Below are positions 1 to 7,255 of a stretch of 32,204 nucleotides of DNA, piece after piece. The position numbers and the translations under genes were made by a program. Location of the stretch: the NCBI GenBank assembly GCA_939792625.1, contig CALNFG010000004.1, positions 1 through 32,204 of the forward strand. The letters run 5' to 3'. The stretch comes from an uncultured Prevotella sp. (lineage in GTDB: Bacteria; Bacteroidota; Bacteroidia; Bacteroidales; Bacteroidaceae). Every line of letters starts with the position of its first letter. The first letter of the stretch is position 1. The notes beneath the pieces were generated by a model. The model did no database searches. It worked only from the letters and a program-made list of their open reading frames with translations, and had not been told where the DNA came from.

Positions 1-1830
1 GTCAATAACCATGCCGAAGCCGCCGTTGATGACCTCGCCCCAGCCTACTCCGCCACCGTTGTGGAGTGAAACCCACGTTGCGCCACGGAAAGAGTCGCCT
101 ATCACATTCTGCACAGCCATGTCAGCGCAGAACTGTGAGCCGTCATATATGTTGCTTGTCTCGCGGAACGGCGAGTCTGTGCCCGACACGTCGTGATGGT
201 CGCGGCCAAGCACAACGGGGCGGCTTATCTCTCCCCGCTTTATGGCCTCATTGAAGGCAAGGGCTATCTTGGTGCGTCCCTCTGCGTCGGCATAAAGGAT
301 GCGAGCCTGCGAACCTACCACGAGGTGGTTGCGTCCGGCCTCTTTTATCCAGTGGATGTTATCGTCCATCTGGCCCTGTATTTCTTCGGGAGCGGCCTTG
401 CGGATATCCTCAAGCACTTCAGCAGCTATGCGGTCAGTGGCTTCAAGGTCTTTCGGATCACCCGATGTGCATACCCAGCGGAACGGGCCGAAACCGTAAT
501 CGAAAAACATCGGTCCCATGATGTCCTGAACATACGAGGGATAACGGAACCGGCCGTCTGCTCCCATGATGTCTGCTCCGGCACGTTCTGACTGAAGGAG
601 GAAAGCGTTGCCGTAATCGAAGAAATACATGCCGCGTGCCGTCAGCTTGTTGATGGCTGCCACCTGACGGCGCAACGAAGCCTGCACACGTTCGCGGAAC
701 TCGGCCGGATTGTCGGCCATCATCCGCTTTGACTCTTCCAGAGTCATGCCGACGGGATAATATCCGCCGGCCCATGGGTTGTGCAGAGATGTCTGGTCGC
801 TGCCGAGATCAACCTTTATACCCTCGTCGGCAAGACGTTCCCACAGGTCTACTACATTGCCGACGTATGCCATAGACACCGTCTTACGTTCTTCTACGGC
901 CTTGCGTACCGAGGGTATCAACTCGTCAAGACTGGTGTGCAGCTCGTCAACCCAACCCTGGTCGTAACGCTTCTGCGCAGCCAGCGGATTGATTTCGGCC
1001 ACGACACTCACAACGCCGGCTATGTTGCCTGCCTTGGGCTGTGCGCCCGACATGCCGCCAAGACCGGACGACACGAACAGCATGCCGTGTATGTCTTTGC
1101 GTCCGGGCTCTTTCCTGAGCTGCATGCGTGCGGCGTTAAGCACGGTGATGGTTGTACCGTGAACAATGCCTTGCGGACCTATATACATGTATGAGCCGGC
1201 TGTCATCTGTCCGTACTGGCTGACACCGAGAGCATTCATGCGCTCCCAGTCATCCGGTTTGGAATAATTCGGTATCACCATACCGTTGGTGACAACCACT
1301 CTCGGTGCATTCTTATGCGACGGGAAAAGACCGAGCGGATGACCGGAATACATGACGAGAGTCTGCTCGTCGGTCATTTCGCTGAGATACTTCATCGCCA
1401 GACGATACTGCGCCCAGTTCTGGAAGATGGCTCCGTTGCCTCCGTATATAATAAGTTCGTGGGGATGTTGCGCCACGGCGGGGTTGAGATTGTTCTGTAT
1501 CATCAGCATGATGGCCGCCGCCTGAAGCGACTTGTGCGGATATTCGTCTATCGGACGGGCATACATCTCATAACGTGGACGGAAGCGATACATGTAAATA
1601 CGCCCGTACTTCTCAAGTTCTTCGGCAAACTCAGGGGCGAGTGTGGCATGAAACTTCTTAGGGAAATACCTCAAGGCATTGCGCAACGCGAGTTTCTTCT
1701 CTTCCTTTGTAAGTATGTCCTTGCGCTTCGGCGCATGGTTTATCTCGGTGTCATAAGGCATCGGTTCGGGCAATACGTCCGGTATACCGGCGCGTATCTC
1801 CGCTGCAAACTCTTCTTTTGTCATTTTCAT
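1..1830 (-). CDS. hutU: Urocanate hydratase (urocanase), 3' end outside window
   Basis: Converts urocanate to 4-imidazolone-5-propionate, the second step of histidine degradation, in the cytoplasm with tightly bound NAD+. The minus-strand reading frame is open for 610 codons from an ATG at 1830 and runs off the left edge; Bacteroidetes urocanases are about 670 residues, so roughly 60 are missing. Visible family signatures are GGNGAIF near the N-terminus, the glycine-rich SGLGGMSGAQPKAG stretch (Met about 260), and RWVCTSGDP, whose Cys454 matches the conserved active-site cysteine. A second in-frame ATG lies two codons after the first (M-K-M), so the start could be 1824. It lies 134 bp downstream of the formimidoyltransferase-cyclodeaminase gene on the same strand, probably in one transcript. 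The other hut genes (hutI, hutH) are presumably beyond the edge. Confidence 0.96.
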   Translation of the reverse strand, partial: MKMTKEEFAAEIRAGIPDVLPEPMPYDTEINHAPKRKDILTKEEKKLALRNALRYFPKKFHATLAPEFAEELEKYGRIYMYRFRPRYEMYARPIDEYPHKSLQAAAIMLMIQNNLNPAVAQHPHELIIYGGNGAIFQNWAQYRLAMKYLSEMTDEQTLVMYSGHPLGLFPSHKNAPRVVVTNGMVIPNYSKPDDWERMNALGVSQYGQMTAGSYMYIGPQGIVHGTTITVLNAARMQLRKEPGRKDIHGMLFVSSGLGGMSGAQPKAGNIAGVVSVVAEINPLAAQKRYDQGWVDELHTSLDELIPSVRKAVEERKTVSMAYVGNVVDLWERLADEGIKVDLGSDQTSLHNPWAGGYYPVGMTLEESKRMMADNPAEFRERVQASLRRQVAAINKLTARGMYFFDYGNAFLLQSERAGADIMGADGRFRYPSYVQDIMGPMFFDYGFGPFRWVCTSGDPKDLEATDRIAAEVLEDIRKAAPEEIQGQMDDNIHWIKEAGRNHLVVGSQARILYADAEGRTKIALAFNEAIKRGEISRPVVLGRDHHDVSGTDSPFRETSNIYDGSQFCADMAVQNVIGDSFRGATWVSLHNGGGVGWGEVINGGFGMVID

Positions 1831-1841
1831 TTCTTATTTTT

Positions 1842-1951
1842 GGGAGAGAAGGCGAAAAGGAGTAAGAAGCAAGTAAATATGTGAACTGACGGCACCGGCA
1901 TCTGACAACGGCCTGAAAACATTTCTACTTACTGCTTTACTCCTCCTCTCC
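1842..1951. repeat. Imperfect inverted repeat between the two hut genes
   Basis: The only gap in the hut unit holds a purine-rich arm (1842-1878, containing GGAGTAAGAAGCAAGTAAAT) and a pyrimidine-rich arm (1921-1951) whose reverse complement reads GGAGTAAAGCAGTAAGTAG at its core. The arms match with several bulges and are separated by about 42 nt. In the minus-strand transcript this could fold into a long imperfect stem just before the hutU start codon. There is no T-run, so it does not look like a standard terminator. A processing or stability element is possible, but this is inference. Confidence 0.4.
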
Positions 1952-1964
1952 TTACTACATCCGG

Positions 1965-3677
1965 TTATTCGTTTATCTTTCTTTCCACTATCTCCATTAT
2001 CTCTCTTTCGGCTTTGTCGGCTTCGGCCATCAGCTGTTCGGCCTCGGCAACAAGGGCTCCGGCGGCAGCCTTGTCTTTCAGAGAAGAAGCGTTTATCTTG
2101 ACATTCAGACCTGCACCAAGCACGGCAGCGCGTGCAGCGAGGGCACCCACACCGGCATCTGACACGCTGTTGGGATTACCTGTCTCGGCCATCGCACGGC
2201 ATATCTCAAACGCCTTCGACGAAGCTTTCATGGTCTCGAGAGGCACCTGTGCGGCAAACAGCGTGGCGCTCTGTATGGCCTCCGAACGCAGGCGCTTATC
2301 CTCGTCAGTGTTCTTTGGCATGCCGAAAGCCGCCATTATGCGGTTGAAGGCTTCTGTGTCTTCGTCTACAAGGTGTAGCAGTTCAGCTTCCAGCTCAACA
2401 CCCTTGTCGGCCCAGTTGCTGAACTCGTCCCAACGGTCGTCCCATCCGGGCTTGTGAGCCGACAGATTGGCCACCATCGTACCCAATGCCGCACCGAGAG
2501 CCCCCATGTATGCAGCAACAGAACCGCCGCCCGGAGCCGGTGACTCACGCAGCGTCTCATCTGCAAAACCTTTCACTGTGAGCGCGGTCAGCTTGCCGGC
2601 ATCGTCTTTTCCGGCATCGAGCAGATATTCGATGACCTTCTCTTCCGGCACAAACGGGCGAAGATCGTCAAGTCCCATCGACTTGATGGCGATATTCAGA
2701 ATGTCCTCCTTAGGTATGCCGGTAGAGCGGTGCTGCTTGCGCAGGAAATACTTGCCGGCATCAATTACTGCCCGTTCTGGCACCAGACCTACAATCTCAG
2801 TACCGGTGACACGCAGTCCGCGGGCCTGTGCGCAACGGCATACCTCGTCAAAAGCCACATGCAGCGGTGTGGCGTTGATATCGGTTATGTTCATCGATAC
2901 CTGGGCTATGCCGTATTCCTTGATAAACCATCCTATGGCCTTGGTGCCTTTTAATGTGCCGGGAAGCATTACGGGCTTGCCGTTTTCGTCGCGGCGTATC
3001 TCGCCCGTTATAGGGTTGCCTATGCGCTCGGGACGTCCCTTCTCACGCACGTCAAAGGCTATTGCATTGGCACGGCGTGTCGACGTCGTGTTAAGATTGA
3101 AATTAACCGCTATAAGAAAATCGCGCGCACCGACGGCCGTACAGCCCGTGCGGGCCACGTCCTCGTCATACGGACGTGCGCCGAAATCAGGACAGCCGTC
3201 AGGGTCGGCCAGCTTCTCGGGCAGGGCCTCGTATTCACCCTTGCGGCAAACGGCCAGGTTGCGTCTTTCCGGCTTCAGGGCCGCAGCCTCGTAGCAATAA
3301 CACGGAATGGCCAGTTCGTCGGCAATGCGTCCGGCCAGCTTGCGGGCCAGTTCTGCACACTCTTCAAGAGTTATGCCGCTTACGGGCACCAGCGGGCACA
3401 CGTCAGTGGCACCCATACGCGGATGGGCACCGTGATGACGGCGCATGTCAATCACCTCGCCGGCCTTCTTCACAGCCTTGAACGCAGCCTCGACCACAGC
3501 GTCAGGCTCGCCCACAAAGGTTACCACAGTGCGGTTGGTAGCCTCACCCGGGTCAACATCGAGCAACTTTACGCCTTCGCAAGCCTCAATGACATCCGTT
3601 ATCTGTTTTATCACTGCCTTGTCGCGCCCCTCGCTGAAATTGGGCACACACTCCACTATCTGCCTTATTTTTGCCAT
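1965..3677 (-). CDS. ftcD: Bifunctional glutamate formimidoyltransferase / formimidoyltetrahydrofolate cyclodeaminase
   Basis: Transfers the formimino group from N-formimino-L-glutamate to tetrahydrofolate, then deaminates it to 5,10-methenyl-THF, feeding one-carbon metabolism at the end of histidine degradation. It is a full-length 570-residue fusion. The formiminotransferase N- and C-terminal subdomains span about residues 3-330, starting VECVPNFSEGRD. His82 in RRHHGAHPRMGATD corresponds by position to the catalytic His82 of the mammalian enzyme. The cyclodeaminase domain is about 370-570, opening with FADETLRESPAPGGGSVAA and carrying the SDAGVGA motif near 506-512. The start codon at 3677 gives MAKIRQIVECVPNFSEG, the usual N-terminus. 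It is the promoter-proximal gene of the unit with hutU. Some bacteria encode the two activities separately; here they are fused. Confidence 0.97.
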   Translation of the reverse strand: MAKIRQIVECVPNFSEGRDKAVIKQITDVIEACEGVKLLDVDPGEATNRTVVTFVGEPDAVVEAAFKAVKKAGEVIDMRRHHGAHPRMGATDVCPLVPVSGITLEECAELARKLAGRIADELAIPCYCYEAAALKPERRNLAVCRKGEYEALPEKLADPDGCPDFGARPYDEDVARTGCTAVGARDFLIAVNFNLNTTSTRRANAIAFDVREKGRPERIGNPITGEIRRDENGKPVMLPGTLKGTKAIGWFIKEYGIAQVSMNITDINATPLHVAFDEVCRCAQARGLRVTGTEIVGLVPERAVIDAGKYFLRKQHRSTGIPKEDILNIAIKSMGLDDLRPFVPEEKVIEYLLDAGKDDAGKLTALTVKGFADETLRESPAPGGGSVAAYMGALGAALGTMVANLSAHKPGWDDRWDEFSNWADKGVELEAELLHLVDEDTEAFNRIMAAFGMPKNTDEDKRLRSEAIQSATLFAAQVPLETMKASSKAFEICRAMAETGNPNSVSDAGVGALAARAAVLGAGLNVKINASSLKDKAAAGALVAEAEQLMAEADKAEREIMEIVERKINE

Positions 3678-3776
3678 AGTATCAAATCTATTATGTTTTT
3701 AATATTACATCAAGGTTATGACCGGACATTGCGCCATGCGGCACACACGCGCACACGTGCATTGTCTATCTTTCGG

Positions 3777-3784
3777 CAAAGTTA
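3777..3784 (-). promoter_or_regulatory. Candidate -7 element for the hut unit
   Basis: On the minus strand this reads TAACTTTG, a match to the Bacteroidetes -7 consensus TAnnTTTG, about 100 nt upstream of the formimidoyltransferase start. A weak -33 partner (CTTG) lies about 20 nt further upstream. The spacing is right but the -33 match is poor. Confidence 0.4.
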
Positions 3785-4117
3785 GTTATTTTACACATAA
3801 GCTGCAAGAAAAACCGAGGAAAAATACTGTCGCATGTCATGACATTAAGAAAGCATTGCATACCGTTTTTGCACACAACAGCCCGAAACAGCAATCAGAA
3901 ATGCCCGTCACGGGGCTTCACAGGCAACAAAAAGTAATCTCCAGGGCCTGTTTTTCAGACACGGCCGAAGATGTACTCCGCGTAATGAAAAACACGCCAC
4001 GCACATCATTCCACCGTTCTTTTTTCATGCCATACACAGACATCTGTCAGACCGTTCACCCGAGCCACAGGAGCCGCCGCAAGCACCTTTGTAACAGACT
4101 GACAGACAATATCTTAC

Positions 4118-4227
4118 AAAAAGCTTATCTTTTAGCTTGCAAAAGCTTACCTTTCAGGCGGTAAAAGCTTACCTTTTACGAGCCAAAAGACAAGCTTTTG
4201 AAAAACAAAAAGCGAAGCAGGGCGCGG
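4118..4227. repeat. 22-bp-period tandem array, copy A (five units)
   Basis: Five degenerate units start at 4118, 4140, 4162, 4184 and 4206, exactly 22 bp apart. Most begin C/T-AAAAG, and units 1-3 contain AAGCTTA at 4121, 4143 and 4165. The best unit (4162) reads TAAAAGCTTACCTTTTAC followed by GAGC. Within a unit, AAAAG and CTTTT form a short dyad. The array ends 128 bp before the start codon of the secreted protein at 4356. Similar arrays occur at 20149 and 30535. The period is read directly from the sequence; the function is unknown. Confidence 0.8.
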
Positions 4228-4292
4228 TAATATGTTAACGCTCGTTAAACCACTATGCAAGTGTGATTACAACACGGCCGGACATACGTCAT

Positions 4293-4317
4293 ACAATCAA
4301 ACGATTGTAACCAATCG
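4293..4317. promoter_or_regulatory. Alternating CAATC/GATTG half-sites, possible operator
   Basis: Three alternating half-sites overlap here: ACAATC-AAAC-GATTGT (4293-4308) and CGATTG-TAAC-CAATCG (4302-4317) share their middle element. Each is a perfect 6-bp inverted repeat with a 4-nt centre, 40-60 nt before the start codon at 4356. A regulator site or a pair of alternative small hairpins is possible, but there is no direct evidence for either. Confidence 0.3.
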
Positions 4318-4355
4318 TCAGCAAGACAAACCAAAACAATTTAAACAATACGATT

Positions 4356-5327
4356 ATGAAAAAAACTTTACTCTCAGTTGCTGTGGTACTTTGCACAATA
4401 GGCGCAAACGCACAGACCGAAAGCTGGTATGTAAACAACGAGGACGGCACACTCAAGGCTGAGTACACTGCCAACTCAGACCCGACACAGATGTCAGTAA
4501 TTGAATTTGAAACAAAAAGCGTAAAAGGCACACACACTTCAGGCCCGGTTGCAGGATATGCGGACGGCGAAATACTGCCTTTGGAAACAACCTACGACAA
4601 CAGCTGGGGAAACATCTCGAAGAAAGACCTCAGTGCAGACGGCTCAGTGGCACCTTTCTACTATGTACAGGGCAAAGGTAACCCCGTTGACATCAGCAAA
4701 GTGACTTTTGAAGAGATTATGACAGACGATGTTCCCACCGGCGTATACAGAGCTTACTGGGGAGACGCTTACTACTCACCCGACGGCACAGCCGGTCTGC
4801 CTACAAACGGCACATACGTTACTTTCGTGGCAAGAGCTGAAGGCACGCTGAAAATTGCCGCTTGGATAAACAAAGGCAACCGCGATATCTACATTGCAAA
4901 AGCAAGCGACGGCACGGCACTGTCTATCGGCACAGACGTAACCGTATCCGGCTATATCAACGGACAGAACAACGACGTACCCGAAGGCGACCCGCTGGCA
5001 GGCTACCCCATGTATCAGGAGAACATCCCGACAAAAGGCACAGAAGGCTCTGACGCATACGTACTGGGCGAAGGCAACCAGGCTTGCTGGGTTTACCTTA
5101 CTTTCAAAGTAGTACCGGGAGAGACTTACTACGTGTTCAACAAGAGTACACAGATAGGCTTCAGCGGTTATGAATTCACACCTGACGGCGAAAGCGGCAT
5201 CAACGACATTACCGTGGAAGAGCAGAACGACCCGAACGCTCCCGTATACAATCTGGCCGGACAGCGTGTTGACAAGAACGCGAAAGGCATTCTGATACAG
5301 AACGGCAAAAAGTTCATCAGAAAATAA
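4356..5327 (+). CDS. Secreted protein of unknown function with Prevotella-type C-terminal tail
   Basis: A 323-residue exported protein. Residues 1-20 form a signal peptide (MKKTLLSVAVVLCTIGANAQ), with no lipobox cysteine. The body is acidic, rich in Gly, Thr and aromatic residues, and looks like an extracellular beta-sandwich. Only two cysteines are visible, one in the signal peptide and one in the mature protein. I do not recognise a catalytic domain. The last 30 residues include PVYNLAGQRVDKNAKG and end GKKFIRK. I know this YNLxGQxV...GKKxxxK ending from many Prevotella exported proteins, where it may be a sorting or anchoring tail; that role is inference. The gene stands alone, with its own 5' region carrying the 22-bp array and a terminator at 5382-5432. 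A binding or structural role on the cell surface is possible. Confidence 0.85.
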   Translation: MKKTLLSVAVVLCTIGANAQTESWYVNNEDGTLKAEYTANSDPTQMSVIEFETKSVKGTHTSGPVAGYADGEILPLETTYDNSWGNISKKDLSADGSVAPFYYVQGKGNPVDISKVTFEEIMTDDVPTGVYRAYWGDAYYSPDGTAGLPTNGTYVTFVARAEGTLKIAAWINKGNRDIYIAKASDGTALSIGTDVTVSGYINGQNNDVPEGDPLAGYPMYQENIPTKGTEGSDAYVLGEGNQACWVYLTFKVVPGETYYVFNKSTQIGFSGYEFTPDGESGINDITVEEQNDPNAPVYNLAGQRVDKNAKGILIQNGKKFIRK

Positions 5328-5381
5328 TCTGCACCCAAAGCCGCAAGGCTTTACCATGCTTTGCACATAAAAGTTGATAAT

Positions 5382-5432
5382 AAAAATCCGCTTGCCCAGA
5401 CATGTCTAATGTCAGAGGCAAAGCGGATTTTT
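5382..5432 (+). terminator. Rho-independent terminator after the secreted-protein gene
   Basis: AAAAATCCGCTTGCC pairs with GGCAAAGCGGATTTTT around a loop of about 20 nt, with one bulged base, 54 nt after the stop codon. The flanking A-run and T-run make it plausible in both directions. Confidence 0.8.
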
Positions 5433-5764
5433 CAGATATAAAGATTTTCAGCGACACTTATATCCACTGTTGCAAATCTTCGTTCTAAAACAATTTGTTG
5501 CCGGAAATCAACAAACAGCTGACAAACATACAAATAAACCGCACACAACGGAAAAACAGGAAGCTGCCTTTACCATGAGAACAACAAGAAAAGCATACAA
5601 GAAAAAGTTTAACACAACATTTTATTTTTATTTATTTTGAAATTTTGATTACATTTTTTAAGCCATTGCGTCTATAGTGAAAGTGTATGGTCCATGAAGC
5701 GCGAAAACAAGAAAACAAACAATCCTAATAAAATAATAATGTATAACACTTTAATAAACGATTT
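5433..5764. other. Leader region of the lipoprotein-susC-susD operon
   Basis: This 332-bp stretch is A/T-rich and contains no gene. I see no clear TTTG/TAnnTTTG promoter pair. T-rich sequence around 5618-5660 followed by CTATAGTG near 5672 could be a diverged promoter controlled by an activator, as is common for susC operons. No regulator gene is adjacent. Confidence 0.4.
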
Positions 5765-7231
5765 ATGAAAAGAAATCATTTTTCACTAAGAAGAAAAGCA
5801 CGCATGCTGTCGGCATTTGCCGTTGGAGCGTTGCTGTTGTCTTCATGCGCACAAGATGGTTTTGAAGATGAGAGCTGGAGGAGTGATGTGACCAACACAA
5901 CTCTTTCTTCTCCTACATCTGAGGACATCACAATCGAGGCTTCGGCCGACGGAGCGCAGACTGTCATCTCTTGGTCGGTTGTACGTGGAGCAGGCGGTTA
6001 TATATGCACCGTGACCGATGTCACCGACACCAACAATCCTACCATTGTTGATGACATACAGGACTCGCTTATCGACAGATGCCAGATTGCCGTGACAAGA
6101 GAGGTTGACCATAACTACACATTCAGCATCAGAACTGCCGGCAACGATGAGCTGAACAACACAGAGGCAGCCGAAACTACATTGGTCACATTCAACAGTT
6201 TTACGACTGCAATAGGAACTATTCCGGAAGGGTCAGACATAACAGAATACATCAATTCAAATCCGATGCCTGACGACGCCATAACAACCGAAATGGCTTA
6301 CGACCTTGTGGCCGGAGGAGAATACACCATGTCGGGCAGCATTGACTTCGGCAACAAACGTGTGCAGTTGCGCACAACCGACCCCAACAATCCGGCAACC
6401 GTCACGCTGACCGCCAATGCAAGCATCTCCACTTCTACGGGAATGTCAATAAAGAATGTGAATTTCAACTGTTCTGCATCAACAGACCCGTTCATAGCTT
6501 ATTCAGAAACACCCGACGAAAGCATATTGGGCGTAATCAGCGGTACGCAAGCATATTATGACATCCAGCAGTCGCTGCTGCTTGAGAACTGCCAGGTTAC
6601 GGGCGTGAACAATTATTTCATTTACGACAACAACGTCAAGTATTGCCTTGGCACCGCTATTATCAATGACTGTGTAGTACAGCTCACTGGAGCAGAAGTC
6701 AGCGGTGTAATCAGATTCCAAGGCGGATTCATCAACAACCTGACTATCGAAAACTCGACATTCTACGGAACAGAAGGTGCTGATGCAAACTATTTCGTAC
6801 AATACAACAACTCAGGACGTTGTGACCGCGGCGGCTACACGACCAACTCGATAACATACAGCAACTGCACGTTCTACAACGTGGCAAATTCAGGTCAGTG
6901 GGGTAACTACAACGGATTCGCAGGACGCAACACGTCATACTGGAACATGACAAACTGTATCTTCGTAAACTGTGGCAATAACCAGATACCGCGCCGCTTC
7001 CTCGGCGGACGTCAGGGCTGCGACAACAGAAATTTCAGCAACAACACATACATGTTTGACGGTGCATTTGAAAGCACAGACGGTACCGTAGCCGGTTATG
7101 ACGACAGCGGCACGGCTATTGAAAGCGATCCCGGATTTGCTGACCCGGCAAACGGTAATTTCTCTATCAGCGGCAGCACTCAGGCCCAACTCGGAACAGG
7201 TGACCCACGCTGGTTGCAGGCTAATCAATAA
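5765..7231 (+). CDS. Surface lipoprotein with Fn3-like and beta-helix (DUF4957/DUF5123-type) regions
   Basis: A 488-residue lipoprotein. The signal peptide ends in the lipobox LLSSC (Cys28) and is followed by AQDGFEDE, an acidic stretch typical of surface-exported Bacteroidetes lipoproteins. Residues about 48-145 look like a fibronectin type III fold (TVISWSVVRGAGGYICTV, then HNYTFSIRT). Residues about 165-480 are Asn- and Gly-rich with repeated short strands such as LLLENCQV, LTIENSTFYG, ITYSNCTFYN and MTNCIFVNC, a right-handed beta-helix pattern. The protein ends GTGDPRWLQANQ, an ending I recall from DUF4957/DUF5123 proteins in pectin loci. It lies 24 bp before susC and is surely co-transcribed. 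The likely job is surface glycan binding. No lyase catalytic residues can be assigned. Being first in the operon, ahead of susC, is less usual than following susD. Confidence 0.85.
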   Translation: MKRNHFSLRRKARMLSAFAVGALLLSSCAQDGFEDESWRSDVTNTTLSSPTSEDITIEASADGAQTVISWSVVRGAGGYICTVTDVTDTNNPTIVDDIQDSLIDRCQIAVTREVDHNYTFSIRTAGNDELNNTEAAETTLVTFNSFTTAIGTIPEGSDITEYINSNPMPDDAITTEMAYDLVAGGEYTMSGSIDFGNKRVQLRTTDPNNPATVTLTANASISTSTGMSIKNVNFNCSASTDPFIAYSETPDESILGVISGTQAYYDIQQSLLLENCQVTGVNNYFIYDNNVKYCLGTAIINDCVVQLTGAEVSGVIRFQGGFINNLTIENSTFYGTEGADANYFVQYNNSGRCDRGGYTTNSITYSNCTFYNVANSGQWGNYNGFAGRNTSYWNMTNCIFVNCGNNQIPRRFLGGRQGCDNRNFSNNTYMFDGAFESTDGTVAGYDDSGTAIESDPGFADPANGNFSISGSTQAQLGTGDPRWLQANQ

Positions 7232-7255
7232 TCAATAACAAAAGGAACACAAGAT

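Larger units (their letters stand above)
3678..4355. other. 678-bp divergent intergenic region
   Basis: No convincing gene lies between the divergent hut unit and the secreted-protein gene. A 148-codon open frame at 3718-4164 has no recognisable protein features and reads through the tandem array. The region holds the hut -7 candidate (3777-3784), the 22-bp array (4118-4227) and a cluster of CAATC/GATTG half-sites (4293-4317). Confidence 0.6.

Noticed and set aside
2467-3294. 275-codon open frame antisense to the formimidoyltransferase gene
   Set aside because: The composition is low-complexity Ser/Arg/Pro, and it lies wholly opposite a strongly conserved enzyme gene.
3718-4164. 148-codon plus-strand open frame between the hut unit and the secreted protein
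   Set aside because: It has no signal peptide, domain or known motif, is rich in His, Cys and Arg typical of non-coding translation, and runs into the tandem array.
4118-4227. CRISPR array
   Set aside because: The period is only 22 bp, there are no identical repeats alternating with unique spacers, and no cas gene is in the window. The same holds for the arrays at 20149 and 30535.
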